DNA of 64,000 nucleotides from the NCBI GenBank assembly GCA_947627445.1, contig CANQWA010000001.1, forward strand, positions 62,001 through 126,000, written 5' to 3'. Both the position numbers and the translations under genes were made by a program. Below, one piece after another: positions 34,988-44,395 of this stretch. Source of the stretch: an uncultured Ruminococcus sp. GTDB lineage: Bacteria; Bacillota; Clostridia; Oscillospirales; Ruminococcaceae. Under the pieces are notes generated by a model, which was not told the DNA's origin, made no database searches, and was given only the letters and a program-made list of their open reading frames with translations. Each line of letters starts with the position of its first letter. Position 1 is the stretch's first letter.

Positions 34988-35977
34988 TTAAGAAATAATT
35001 TTTCCTTTGTGGGATTTTGCTGCATGACTTCTGCCGCCGCTGCTTTCTTTTCCGCCTTTTTTCTTTGGCGGTTCCATGGGTTTTTCCTTGCCGCCCATAT
35101 CCTCAAAGACGATCTCTTCATCATCCTTTGGTTCATCTGCCATCAACTCTGGGTTCACTTCGCCGCGCTGTTCATAGAAAGGATTGATAATATACTTCTG
35201 GATCATAGGATAGCAGCGGAATACGACTGCCAATCCAAGCCAGGATGCCGGCAGAAACGGCAGCAGAAATAACAGGATCATGGAGTACCGAATGTTGATA
35301 AATACCAGTGCCAACACATAAAGGGCAATTACGCCTCCCACAATGAGCAGGGTGATGACATTGTTTTTCAAGGCAACGATTCCCAGTGCCAGAGAGTTTT
35401 TCAGGGTATTTTTCAGAGAGAGATTCGTGGAGATCATCATCAGAAATACGTAAAAATTCATCAGAATGACGATCAATCCGAAGCTTATGGTGATAGCAAA
35501 CAGCACGTAATAGAAATTGCTTCCCGTCTGGTCGATCAGTTTCGGATAAACATAGCATGCCGCAGCAATACAACAAGCGATCACGCAATCCAGAAATCCG
35601 ACGATGGCAGCGTGTTTGAACTCCGACCGAAATGTTCGGATAAAATCATGAAGCAAAAAGGTTGGTTTTTCCATGACAAAATTCTTGAGCACTTTGGTGT
35701 GCGCTGCTGTAGCCGGTCCGAATATCACCATAAAAAGCAGCGTGAAAATGAGTGACAAGATCCAACCAGAACGAAGTGCTCCGCTGCCCCACAAAAGGAA
35801 GAAAACGGCAGCTGCACCTAAAGGAAGAAAACAGAGAAAATAGATGACATTCAGCTCCAGCAGCTTCCAGAACTTTCTGCCAAAAATCTCCATATATCGA
35901 AAAAAGCCTTTTTTCTTCGGCGCATTTTTTGCGATACCCACGCCGGCTCTGTCATAGCCGCCTCCGAATAAACCCAT
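34988..35977 (-). CDS. YesL/DUF624 family membrane protein
   Basis: Integral membrane protein of 329 aa, DUF624 family, which in Bacillus includes YesL next to sugar-uptake genes; molecular function is not established. It begins MGLFGGGYDRAGVGIAKNAPKKKGFFRYMEIF-like (start MGLFGGGYDRAGVG), has a FGRKFWKLLELNVIYFLCFLP first helix, a FGPATAAHTKVLKNF segment and about five membrane helices. The tail (about 285-329) is hydrophilic and Lys/Gly/Ser-rich. ATG 35977 has AAAGGA upstream; the frame continues upstream only because the dispersed repeat happens to stay open. Confidence 0.78.
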   Translation of the reverse strand: MGLFGGGYDRAGVGIAKNAPKKKGFFRYMEIFGRKFWKLLELNVIYFLCFLPLGAAAVFFLLWGSGALRSGWILSLIFTLLFMVIFGPATAAHTKVLKNFVMEKPTFLLHDFIRTFRSEFKHAAIVGFLDCVIACCIAAACYVYPKLIDQTGSNFYYVLFAITISFGLIVILMNFYVFLMMISTNLSLKNTLKNSLALGIVALKNNVITLLIVGGVIALYVLALVFINIRYSMILLFLLPFLPASWLGLAVVFRCYPMIQKYIINPFYEQRGEVNPELMADEPKDDEEIVFEDMGGKEKPMEPPKKKGGKESSGGRSHAAKSHKGKIIS

Positions 35978-36007
35978 GGTACCATTCCTTTCATTTGAAA
36001 ATCCATC

Positions 36008-36180
36008 TGATACCAATCCTCTTCCTTCCGATAGATGGATCGATCGGAATTGTGCCGCCGCAGGCGGCGTAGAGGATGGTATGAGACGGCAATCGGCAAA
36101 GCCGATTGCCGCCTGCGCAGCAGGCATTCCTCCAAAATCCGATGTTCAATCGGATTTTGGAGGAATAGTATGAGAACTTG
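36008..36180. repeat. 172-173 bp multi-hairpin intergenic element, copy 2
   Basis: Second copy of the element at 4908-5079, about 90% identical by eye with one 1-nt length change. The terminal stem reads TTCCTCCAAAATC/GATTTTGGAGGAA here against TTCCGCCAAAATC/GATTTTGGCGGAG in copy 1, so a stem base pair has changed on both sides. It separates the SpoIIM-like and DUF624 genes and lies opposite to their transcription. Confidence 0.85.
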
Positions 36181-36203
36181 TCCGCAGAAAAGCGAACAGC
36201 TCT

Positions 36204-36803
36204 TCAAAGTACCGTTGATGCCGCAGTCAATCCATAGAAGCCCAGACTGTACAGCAGTGCCAAAAGTATTAGAAATACCGTCAGAACTGCAAACCGGGTG
36301 CAATACAACCGGAACTGATGAGACATACTGTCCGCAGGATCGTCCTGAAATCCAAACCTTGTGAACAGCCCGGAAAACCGCAGAGATTCCCTTGCTGCAA
36401 TCACGATCAGTACTGACAGCGGCACATAATAGGGCAGCAATCCGATGCAATGCAATGGTGCAAACTTTCCGCTGCACTGCGCCTGCAACGAACCGCCCAG
36501 ACAAAACCCATAGCATAATACGGTCAAAAGTGCAGCAGGCTGTCCGATCGCAGAAAAACCCAGCAAAAACAAACAAGCCAGAAACAATGCTGCTCCGGTG
36601 ATGGCTTCCATCCAAAGCGTCACCAAAGAATCCGCTGCAAAGAAGTATCCAGTCAGTCTGCACCAATCCGGCACCACACTCTGATGCTTCAGCAGATTCC
36701 AGAGCATGCTCAGACCCACACCCGTTAATATCACACAAAACAGCACAAAAATCAGCCGCTGTTTCTTTTCACTGGTGGTTAAGGCTGTCCTTTTTCGTAT
36801 CAT
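36204..36803 (-). CDS. Membrane protein, possibly SpoIIM-like
   Basis: Predicted integral membrane protein of 199 aa with about five helices. The central part, FLLGFSAIGQPAALLTVLCYGF, followed by LPYYVPLSVLIVIAARESLRFS, resembles the layout of clostridial stage II sporulation protein M (a G-x-S-x-x-G loop, a GF-x-x-G segment, and an LP...A...SLRFS segment). That assignment is tentative. ATG 36803 has AAGGAG 9 nt upstream. It follows proC on the same strand with a 53-nt gap (it lies downstream of no proC terminator on this strand), so the two may be separate or coupled. Confidence 0.6.
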   Translation of the reverse strand: MIRKRTALTTSEKKQRLIFVLFCVILTGVGLSMLWNLLKHQSVVPDWCRLTGYFFAADSLVTLWMEAITGAALFLACLFLLGFSAIGQPAALLTVLCYGFCLGGSLQAQCSGKFAPLHCIGLLPYYVPLSVLIVIAARESLRFSGLFTRFGFQDDPADSMSHQFRLYCTRFAVLTVFLILLALLYSLGFYGLTAASTVL

Positions 36804-36856
36804 GATTTACCGCTCCTTGCTTTTTTTGAAAGCATATGCGGTCAGATGCAAAAATA

Positions 36857-37654
36857 TTACTTGGACAGTTCGTAAGCACGCTTGGTACAATGGTCACAGG
36901 CATCCTGCACCACGTCGGTTAGATTGCCGGCATAGAAACAATCCAATCCGGCAAGGGTCGTTCCTCCTGGAGAAGAAACCTGACGGATCAGTTCGTCAAT
37001 GGAAAAGCCGGATTCCGTGATCATTTTTGCCGAGCCCACAAGGGTCTGGGCAAACAAACACTTCGCCACATCTTCCGGCAATCCGGCAGAAGCAGCATAT
37101 GCCAAAAACCCCTTAGCGAACAAATAAATAAAGGCAGGACTGCTGCCGTTGATGGCAATGATCTCCTTCATTTTATCCGGCGGAATTACAGCAGTTTTTC
37201 CACATGCACTGAAAATATTCTGTACCACGGCAAATTCTTCATCCGTAACAGAAGCATCCCGTGCCAGCGCAGTTGCACCTGCCCCCAGAAGCAGCGGTGT
37301 ATTGGGCATTGCCAGAACCACCTTGACAAAAGGCTTTGTCAGCTTGCGGATATAATCCACACCGATACCGGCAGCAATGGAAACCAGAATCGTTTCCTCC
37401 GTCACTGCATTTGCAATCTTCGGCAGAACGGCATCAAACATCTGGGGTTTGATCGCCAGAAACAGATACTTACAGGCAGCAGCATCTGCCTCGCTATCAC
37501 ACTTCTGCACGCCAAATTGTGCCAACGCCTCTGTTTTAGAAGCATCCGGATCAAAGGCAAACAGCTTCACCTGTGAAGCCATAGCACTGCCGGCTATGCC
37601 TTTCAGAATGGCAGTACCCATATTACCTGTACCGAGAAAACCAATGTTCGTCAT
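36857..37654 (-). CDS. proC: Pyrroline-5-carboxylate reductase
   Basis: Last step of proline synthesis, reducing pyrroline-5-carboxylate with NAD(P)H; 265 aa, typical. The Rossmann motif is IGFLGTGNMGTAILKGI; later landmarks are FLAIKPQ, VLAMPNTP and the family signature SSPGGTTLAGL. ATG 37654 has AAGGAG. It lies downstream of pfkA, from which a hairpin at 37681-37706 separates it. Confidence 0.96.
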   Translation of the reverse strand: MTNIGFLGTGNMGTAILKGIAGSAMASQVKLFAFDPDASKTEALAQFGVQKCDSEADAAACKYLFLAIKPQMFDAVLPKIANAVTEETILVSIAAGIGVDYIRKLTKPFVKVVLAMPNTPLLLGAGATALARDASVTDEEFAVVQNIFSACGKTAVIPPDKMKEIIAINGSSPAFIYLFAKGFLAYAASAGLPEDVAKCLFAQTLVGSAKMITESGFSIDELIRQVSSPGGTTLAGLDCFYAGNLTDVVQDACDHCTKRAYELSK

Positions 37655-37680
37655 AATAAAGTCTCCTTTTCAAAATAAGA

Positions 37681-37706
37681 AGGCGGTTCAATTCCTCGAA
37701 CCGCCT
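37681..37706 (-). terminator. Terminator between pfkA and proC
   Basis: AGGCGGTTC, loop, GAACCGCCT; on the minus strand it is followed by TCTTATTTT. Perhaps partial, since proC shows no obvious promoter of its own. Confidence 0.6.
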
Positions 37707-37725
37707 ATGTCAGTTTCAAGCTCAA

Positions 37726-38688
37726 TCAAAATGCAACATCTTCTGCAATGTGGTGCAGTCTTTCATCATAGGGCTTGGTCATAGACAATGCTTCCTGAAT
37801 GTCAAAGTCTACGATTTTATTTGCCTGCATGCCAACCACACGGTTACCGATGCCCTGTTCCAGCAGTTCTACAGCATAATAACCCATTTCGGTTGCCACA
37901 ACACGATCGCGCACGGTAGGAGAACCGCCGCGCTGTACATGTCCCAGAATGGTCGCACGAGTCTCAATACCGGTTTTTTCCTGAATCAGCTTTGCAAATT
38001 CCTCCGTATGACCGATGCTCTCTGCTACGACAATGATAAAGTTCTGCTTGCCCTTTGCCTTGTATTCCAGCATTTTCTTGGCAATAGCATCCATATCATA
38101 GGGTATTTCCTTGGTGATCACTTCCAGTGCACCGGAAGCCACACCGGTATTCACGGCAATAAAGCCTGCACCTCTGCCCATAACTTCAACAACACTGCAG
38201 CGATAGTGAGACTGGCTGGTATCCGACAGTTTGTCCATCAGTTCCATGGCAGTGTTCATTGCTGTATCATAACCAATGGTATATTCTGTGCAGGCAATAT
38301 CATTGTCGATGGTTCCCGGAAGCCCCACGCAGGGGATACCGTGCGCCGACAGATCAGCCGCACCGCGAAATGAACCGTCACCGCCGATGACAACAACGCC
38401 CTCGATCCCATACTTTTTACAAGTTTCAACAGCCTTCAACACACCTTCTTCGGTACGGAATTCTGCACTTCTGGCGGTATACAGCATCGTACCGCCTTCA
38501 TTGATGATGCCGGCAACGCTCATAGCGTTCATTTCCTCAATATCATCCTCGATCAAACCGCAGTAGCCTCGTTTAATGCCGTAAACTGTCATTCCCTTTT
38601 TCAGCGCAGTGCGAACAACGGCACGTACTGCTGCATTCATACCCGGCGCATCGCCGCCGCTTGTCAATACACCAATCGTTTTCATCAT
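37726..38688 (-). CDS. pfkA: ATP-dependent 6-phosphofructokinase
   Basis: Commits fructose 6-phosphate to glycolysis; 320 aa, like bacterial PfkA. Motifs are GVLTSGGDAPGMNAAVRAVVR (positions 5-25), GGDGSFRGA, PGTIDNDI, RCSVVEVMGRGAG and GHVQRGGSPT. GGDGS, rather than GGDDS, indicates ATP instead of pyrophosphate as donor. ATG 38688 has GGAG 10 nt upstream (ATG 38685 is the alternative). Its own promoter and a structured leader of about 130 nt precede it, downstream of dnaE. Confidence 0.96.
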   Translation of the reverse strand: MMKTIGVLTSGGDAPGMNAAVRAVVRTALKKGMTVYGIKRGYCGLIEDDIEEMNAMSVAGIINEGGTMLYTARSAEFRTEEGVLKAVETCKKYGIEGVVVIGGDGSFRGAADLSAHGIPCVGLPGTIDNDIACTEYTIGYDTAMNTAMELMDKLSDTSQSHYRCSVVEVMGRGAGFIAVNTGVASGALEVITKEIPYDMDAIAKKMLEYKAKGKQNFIIVVAESIGHTEEFAKLIQEKTGIETRATILGHVQRGGSPTVRDRVVATEMGYYAVELLEQGIGNRVVGMQANKIVDFDIQEALSMTKPYDERLHHIAEDVAF

Positions 38689-38727
38689 AACGTTATTACT
38701 CCATTCTGCCGCAAGGCTCATTTTCGT

Positions 38728-38778
38728 ACCTGTCCACATAGATATCAGCGCATATCTGACAGGAAAACAAAGACAGGT
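38728..38778 (-). promoter_or_regulatory. Structured leader of pfkA
   Basis: ACCTGTC and GACAGGT close a stem around an inner AGATAT-GCGCTG-ATATCT hairpin. A second hairpin, ATACGAA/TTCGTAT, lies upstream in the leader near 38781-38802. No known riboswitch class was recognised. Confidence 0.45.
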
Positions 38779-38823
38779 CAAAATACGAACATCCATTCGT
38801 ATGGCTATTCTACCTTACTATTT

Positions 38824-38851
38824 ATTATACTGATATTTTGCCTAATGTCAA
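38824..38851 (-). promoter_or_regulatory. Promoter of pfkA
   Basis: Minus strand TTGACA (38851-38846), 16 nt, TATAAT (38829-38824). Confidence 0.8.
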
Positions 38852-38921
38852 GAGGGTTTAGAAAAAATTAACAAACAAAACTGATAATACTTCCACAAAA
38901 TCGTGCAATCTTATGGAAAAA

Positions 38922-41900
38922 TTATTTTTTTTCATCCTTTCGCCACGCTGGAAAAATCATCCCCAGCTGCTCCGCCGGAACAATTCGCCAAAGCTGATCA
39001 CAAAGCTCCCGTGTCACCGACACTTTTTGCCCGTTCCGGGGTGAAATCATCCGTTTCTGGTCTGTCAGATAAAAGCACAGGGACGTTTCTCCTCTCCACA
39101 AAGCGGCGATCTCCAGGATATTCTGAAGCTGCTGCCGTTGACTGGAGTCGATTTTGACACACAATCTCCCCTGAGAACAGATCCGGAGCATCTCTTTTTC
39201 CGTGAAAATATTTTCACACAAAACACTGACCGATTCATCTTTATGGGCAATTGTACCCCGGACAAAAACGACTGCATCCCGTTCCAGCTTGCTGCGAACA
39301 TCTGGATACAGCTTGGGGAAAACCACACAGTCTGCACTCCCCGTCCTGTCTTCGCAGGTGAGAAAGCACATCGTATCTCCCTGTTTTGTCGTGTGGTGCT
39401 TCACATGCTGTAAGGTGAGGGACAACATCACCGGCGTTTGATCCGGCAGATTTGTCAGTTTTGCAGCATCTTCCGTATGGAGCAGCCCACTGAGCCATTT
39501 CACCTGATCCAATGGATGCCCGGACAAATAAAAGCCCAGACATTCGTGTTCCATCCGCAGAAGATCAGAGGAAGAGTATTCTTCCAAAGGGGGAACAGCA
39601 ACATCCTGGGGCTGAGCGTTGTCGCCTCCTCCGAATAGATACATCTGACCGCTAATGACGCTATGACAGGTATCCCGGCAGCGATCCAGAATTTCCTTCT
39701 GATAGCTGTGCATTTGTCGACGATTCAGCCCCAAACCGTCCAATGCGCCGCATAAGATCAGACTTTCCAGTGCCTGTTGATTCAATCCAAGAGGCGCACA
39801 GCGGCGGCAAAAATCCTGTATGCCAGTGAATGTTCCTTTTTTCTCCCGTTCCGCAGTAATGGCGTCGATCAGACCACGTCCCAGATTCTTCACCGCCATC
39901 AATCCAAAACGGATATGCTCACCGCACCGCAAGAATGCCCCTGCACTTTCATTGACATGGGGCGGAAGCACCTGCACCCCGGCTGCCTGACAAGCGTTGA
40001 TATACTCCATAAGTTTGCCGGTTTCACCCATCACACTAGTGAGTAGCGCTGCAATGTCATCGGCAAAAAAATGGCATTTCAAAAAGGCTGTCTGATACGC
40101 CAGAAGCGCATAGGCAACCGCATGGGATTTGTTAAAGGCATAGGAAGCAAATCCAGCGATCTCATCAAACAGCGCATTGGCTGTTTCAGCCGGTACACCT
40201 TTTGCTACTGCACCGCAGCAGGGCGATCCACCGTCAGAGCCATCGCTGCCGTAGATAAACACCTTTCGTTCTGACTCCATAACAGACTGCTTTTTCTTGG
40301 ACATGGCACGCCGCACCAGATCGGCTCTGCCGTAGGAATAGCCGGAGAGTACACGGCAGATCTCCATGACTTGTTCCTGATACACCATGACGCCATAGGT
40401 GGGTTTCAAAATTGGCTCTAACAGCGGATGGGCATAGATGATCTGTTCCGGATGCTTCCGGTTTTCCAGATAGCGGTCAATAAACGCACGAGGTCCGGGA
40501 CGATACAGAGAAAGCACCAGAGTCAGATCCTCAATGCTCCGAGGACGAATCCGGGTTAAAACACGCCGCATACCGCCGCTTTCAAACTGAAATACACCGG
40601 TGGTATCCCCTTTTGACATCATGTCATAAACTTCGGCATCATCCAAAGGGATGGCATCTATATCAAATTCCGGCTGATGCAACTGCACTGCCCGGACGCA
40701 ATCCCGAATGATGGTCAAATTCCGCAATCCCAGAAAGTCAAATTTTAACAGCCCCATGCGTTCCAGCACCTGCATGGGGTACTGTGTTACAACGACCTCA
40801 TCATTTTTTTGCAGCGGTACAAGCTCCGTAATGGGGACAGCGGAGATCAGTACCCCTGCTGCATGGGTCGAAGCATGGCGGGGCATCCCCTCCAACTGCA
40901 TCGCCATATCCAGCAGTCGTTTTACCTCAGGATCGGTTTCATAGAGCTGGCGCAGCTCATCACCATCATTTTTCTCCATCGCTCCGGCAATGGTGCTGCG
41001 AGGGTCGATCAGCTTGGCGATCTTGTCACAGAGACGATAGGAAATGCCCATTGCCCGACCTGTGTCACGAACGGCACCCCGTGCCTTCATCAAATCAAAA
41101 GTGATGATTTCAGACACCCGGTCTGCACCGTATTTCTGGATCACATATTCCTTGACAGCCTGCCGTCCTTCCACGCAAAAATCCACATCAAAGTCAGGCA
41201 TACTGACACGTTCCGGATTGAGAAAGCGCTCAAACAGCAGCCCATAACGGATGGGATCAACTTTTGTGATGCCCATACAATAAGCACAGAGGCTTCCTGC
41301 GCCAGAACCTCGTCCCGGTCCCACAGGAATCCCGGCGTTTCTGGCAAAGCGGATATAATCCCACACAATGAGGAAATAATCCACATAACCCATCTGGGTA
41401 ATAACAGAAATTTCCATCTCCATACGATCTTGTACTTCTCTGTCAGGCGCATCGCCATAATGCTGCCGCATCCCGTCATAACAAAGCTTTCGGAACAAGG
41501 CATCGCAATCGGAAACCCCCTCCATGGTGAATTTCGGCAAATACACATGATCTGTGTCAAATTCCACATGACAGCGGGCGGCGATCTTCGCTGTATTGGT
41601 GACAGCTTCTGGAACAGAGGAAAACAGCGCAGCCATTTCCTCGGTGGATTTCAGATACAACTCATCTGTTTCAAATCCCATGCCAGAGGATTCATGAATC
41701 GTTTTTCCGGTCTGAACAGCCAACAGCACACGCTGCATCTCCGCATCCGACCGCTGTATATAGTGGGCATCGTTGGTGGCTGCCAAGGGGATTCCTGTTT
41801 CACGGGAAATCCGGAGTAACTGGGGTAGAATCCGTTTTTGCTCCAGCAAGCCATGATTCTGAATCTCCAGGTAATAATTCTCTACACCAAAAAGACGCTG

Positions 41901-42392
41901 GTATTTCAGCGCCGTTTCTTTTGCTTTATCATAATTTCCATCGGAAAGCAGCCGTGATATTTCCCCAGCCAGACAGCCTGACAAGCAAATTAGACCTTCG
42001 TGATACTGACAGAGCAGTTCCCAGTCAATCCGTGGCTTGCGGTAAAATCCCTCTAAAGCAGCATAAGAAACCAAACGCACTAGATTCCGGTAGCCTGTCT
42101 GATTTTCACACAGCAGTATCAGGTGATAGCTCTTTCCATCCAGAGCAAATTCCCGGTCATGACGCGTCCGCTGCGCCACATAGACCTCACAGCCGATCAC
42201 CGGATGCAAACCTGCCGATTTCGCCGCCTGGTAAAAGGGAAATGCACCGTACATCACGCCGTGATCTGTTAATGCAACCGCAGTCTGCCCCATGGCACGG
42301 ATATGCTTCATCATTTTGGAAATACGGCACGCACCATCCAGTAAGCTGTATTCGCTGTGTACATGCAAATGCACAAACTCATGTTTCTCCAT
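38922..42392 (-). CDS. dnaE: DNA polymerase III alpha subunit (DnaE type)
   Basis: Replicative polymerase alpha subunit, 1156 aa. Order: PHP domain (about 5-200, HLHVHSEYSLLDGA), C-family catalytic core with PDFDVDF (catalytic Asp pair) and GPGRGSGAGSLCAY, the RRAMSKKK segment, helix-hairpin-helix region (about 780-870) and an OB-fold domain (about 960-1040). It lacks the 3'-5' exonuclease of PolC. Its ATG lies inside the end of whiA (14-nt overlap). PolC is expected elsewhere in a Firmicute genome. Confidence 0.96.
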   Translation of the reverse strand: MEKHEFVHLHVHSEYSLLDGACRISKMMKHIRAMGQTAVALTDHGVMYGAFPFYQAAKSAGLHPVIGCEVYVAQRTRHDREFALDGKSYHLILLCENQTGYRNLVRLVSYAALEGFYRKPRIDWELLCQYHEGLICLSGCLAGEISRLLSDGNYDKAKETALKYQRLFGVENYYLEIQNHGLLEQKRILPQLLRISRETGIPLAATNDAHYIQRSDAEMQRVLLAVQTGKTIHESSGMGFETDELYLKSTEEMAALFSSVPEAVTNTAKIAARCHVEFDTDHVYLPKFTMEGVSDCDALFRKLCYDGMRQHYGDAPDREVQDRMEMEISVITQMGYVDYFLIVWDYIRFARNAGIPVGPGRGSGAGSLCAYCMGITKVDPIRYGLLFERFLNPERVSMPDFDVDFCVEGRQAVKEYVIQKYGADRVSEIITFDLMKARGAVRDTGRAMGISYRLCDKIAKLIDPRSTIAGAMEKNDGDELRQLYETDPEVKRLLDMAMQLEGMPRHASTHAAGVLISAVPITELVPLQKNDEVVVTQYPMQVLERMGLLKFDFLGLRNLTIIRDCVRAVQLHQPEFDIDAIPLDDAEVYDMMSKGDTTGVFQFESGGMRRVLTRIRPRSIEDLTLVLSLYRPGPRAFIDRYLENRKHPEQIIYAHPLLEPILKPTYGVMVYQEQVMEICRVLSGYSYGRADLVRRAMSKKKQSVMESERKVFIYGSDGSDGGSPCCGAVAKGVPAETANALFDEIAGFASYAFNKSHAVAYALLAYQTAFLKCHFFADDIAALLTSVMGETGKLMEYINACQAAGVQVLPPHVNESAGAFLRCGEHIRFGLMAVKNLGRGLIDAITAEREKKGTFTGIQDFCRRCAPLGLNQQALESLILCGALDGLGLNRRQMHSYQKEILDRCRDTCHSVISGQMYLFGGGDNAQPQDVAVPPLEEYSSSDLLRMEHECLGFYLSGHPLDQVKWLSGLLHTEDAAKLTNLPDQTPVMLSLTLQHVKHHTTKQGDTMCFLTCEDRTGSADCVVFPKLYPDVRSKLERDAVVFVRGTIAHKDESVSVLCENIFTEKEMLRICSQGRLCVKIDSSQRQQLQNILEIAALWRGETSLCFYLTDQKRMISPRNGQKVSVTRELCDQLWRIVPAEQLGMIFPAWRKDEKK

Positions 42393-43302
42393 GGGCAGAA
42401 CGACCTCTCAATTCTTCGGCAATGGCAGACAGCTTCCGGAACCGGTGGTTGACGCCGGATCGCCCGATAGGCTCTGAGAGAAGCTCTCCCAATTCCTTCA
42501 GGCTCAGTTCAGGATTCTCCAGGCGCAGCTCTGCCAATTCCTTCAATTCCGGGGAAAGATCATCCAGCCTGCCGCATCTGACGATACACTGAATATCCGC
42601 CGTCTGACGCATGGCAGCCGTCACCACTTTGTTGATATTTGCTTCGTCACAATTCCGGAGACGATTCGCCTTGTTCCGCATGTCCTTCCGGATTTTAACA
42701 TTCATCAACGCAATGGTACACTGCTGCGCTCCCATATACGTCAGCGTATCCTCGATCTGCTCGCTGTCTTTGAGATAGAACACATGCATATTTTTCCGAA
42801 GAATATGTCTGCCGCTGACACCAATGTTTTTCAGCAGCTTATACAAATCGTCATAGAGCAGTTCTGAGGGAGTGTTGAATTCCAGATGATATTCCTTGTT
42901 GGGATCCATCATACTGCCACAGCTGAAATAAACGCCTGCAAGAAATGCCCCAAGGCTGTTGTTCGCCAGATTGGGCAGGCGGATCTCACGCCTCTCCGCA
43001 TGAATATGATAGACCTCGCAGATTTTCCGGATCTGCTCCGGTGCAGAGATGGTAAAGCTGATCATAGACTGTTCCATGCCTCTTGCCACAGTACGTATAT
43101 CTGGCTTCAGCTCTGTACGGAAAACCGCCCGAAATAGCGTGGGGATCAGGTTGGCAAAAGTCAGGCTTTCGCTTTGCAGAACAATACGTTCCATAGAAAA
43201 TGTATGGCAATACAGCAAAATGCCGTACAGACACGCAAACTGCCGGTCACGATCCGTGATGCTGCGTGCAATTTCCTCGCGGACATCATTGGAGAATGAC
43301 AT
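42379..43302 (-). CDS. whiA: DNA-binding protein WhiA
   Basis: Conserved Gram-positive protein with a LAGLIDADG-like N-terminal domain (here including AFLAGVYFSCGSMMDPNKEYHLEF) and a C-terminal helix-turn-helix (ENPELSLKELGELLSEPIGRSGVNHRFRKL). It has roles in cell division and chromosome segregation in Bacillus and in sporulation in Streptomyces. 307 aa, usual length. It belongs to the conserved rapZ-whiA pair; rapZ ends 22 nt upstream, and its 3' end overlaps the dnaE start. Confidence 0.94.
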   Translation of the reverse strand: MSFSNDVREEIARSITDRDRQFACLYGILLYCHTFSMERIVLQSESLTFANLIPTLFRAVFRTELKPDIRTVARGMEQSMISFTISAPEQIRKICEVYHIHAERREIRLPNLANNSLGAFLAGVYFSCGSMMDPNKEYHLEFNTPSELLYDDLYKLLKNIGVSGRHILRKNMHVFYLKDSEQIEDTLTYMGAQQCTIALMNVKIRKDMRNKANRLRNCDEANINKVVTAAMRQTADIQCIVRCGRLDDLSPELKELAELRLENPELSLKELGELLSEPIGRSGVNHRFRKLSAIAEELRGRSAHGET

Positions 43303-43324
43303 GCTGTTCTTCCCTGCCTTTCTG

Positions 43325-44212
43325 TTACGGACGATCCTTTCCGATATCCCGATGCTGCTTGATCACATGCATACCCTTGGAGGTCAGATAATCTCCCATA
43401 CGCTCCGTAAATGTAATGGAACGATGTTTTCCGCCGGTACAGCCAAATGCAATCACAAGCCGGCTTTTCCCCTCTTGGATATACAGGGGGATCAGAAAAT
43501 CTAAAAGATCCTGAATCTTTTTCATCAGCAATTGAGATTGTTCAAAGGACATCACATAGTCCTGCACACAAGCTTCGCAGCCGGTGTGATGGCGCAGTTC
43601 TTCAATATAATAAGGATTGGGCAGACAGCGCACATCAAATACCAAGTCAGATTCTGTGGAAACGCCGTACTTAAAGCCGAAGGAAGTCACTTTAATGGAA
43701 AGAGAATCGGACGTATTGTCCAGAAAAATCTCACGAATCTGCTCTTTGAGCTGCGCTGCGGAAAAATAAGAAGTCTCGATATAGTAATCCGCAATACCCT
43801 TGACACGAAGCATCTGTTCCCGTTCAAAAGCAATGGCGTCATGGAGACTGCCGCCGAATCGCTCGTCCAGAGGATGCTTGCGGCGCGTTTCCTTATACCG
43901 CTTAATAATGATTTCATCCTCTGCTTCAATATAGAGGATCTTCACTTCAGTTCCCGGCTGACGCTGCAATTCAGACAGCACACGATAGACGTCGGCAAAC
44001 ATCTCACCGGAACGCAGATCGGCTGCAATTGCCAGCTTTTGCAGATGATTCTCCGATTCCCGGCAGATGTCCACAAATTTACCAAATAGCTGCGGCGGCA
44101 GATTATCAATGCAATAGTAGCCCAGATCTTCCAGAACATCCATAACCACCGATTTGCCTGAACCGGACATGCCTGTTACGACAATGACCTGCATACGTGT
44201 ATCTTCCTGCAT
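43325..44212 (-). CDS. rapZ: RNase adapter protein RapZ (YvcJ family)
   Basis: Nucleotide-binding protein of the RapZ/YvcJ family; in E. coli it controls GlcN6P synthase through small RNAs, in Bacillus it affects competence. The P-loop is VTGMSGSGKS; DNLPPQL, ADLRSG and the C-terminal IAFGCTGGKHRSI, all family hallmarks, are present. Start is uncertain: ATG 44212 (AAAGGAAG 11 nt upstream) or ATG 44194 (MQVIVVTG; AGGAAG 8 nt upstream). The product has 295 or 289 aa. It follows murB after the palindromic element at 44229-44395. Confidence 0.94.
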   Translation of the reverse strand: MQEDTRMQVIVVTGMSGSGKSVVMDVLEDLGYYCIDNLPPQLFGKFVDICRESENHLQKLAIAADLRSGEMFADVYRVLSELQRQPGTEVKILYIEAEDEIIIKRYKETRRKHPLDERFGGSLHDAIAFEREQMLRVKGIADYYIETSYFSAAQLKEQIREIFLDNTSDSLSIKVTSFGFKYGVSTESDLVFDVRCLPNPYYIEELRHHTGCEACVQDYVMSFEQSQLLMKKIQDLLDFLIPLYIQEGKSRLVIAFGCTGGKHRSITFTERMGDYLTSKGMHVIKQHRDIGKDRP

Positions 44213-44228
44213 ATCATAACACTTCCTT

Positions 44229-44395
44229 TAGAGCCTGTTTCGTATTGTCGAACAGGCGGATTTTTGCGTGGATTTTTTCGGCTGCAAGGCAAAAAGCCGC
44301 AGGCATACGTATTCGTTGTACGGCAAGGCTTTTTCACGCAGTCAGGCGGGAAAATCCGCCAAAATAATGTCTGTTCAGAGAGGAAAAGCAGGCTC
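44229..44395. repeat. Nested-palindrome intergenic element
   Basis: Four nested inverted pairs share one centre: GAGCCTG/CAGGCTC, GGCGGATTTT/AAAATCCGCC, GCGTG/CACGC and AAAAAGCC/GGCTTTTT. A side hairpin, CCTGTT...AACAGG, lies at the left end. The element begins just after the rapZ start region and ends exactly at the murB stop. No coding potential. Probably a MITE-like insertion or processed RNA structure; it is not related to the element at 4908. Confidence 0.65.

Noticed and set aside
35978..36127. N-terminal extension of the DUF624 protein by 50 residues
   Set aside because: The extension reads through the dispersed repeat; ATG 35977 has its own ribosome-binding site and gives the normal family start.
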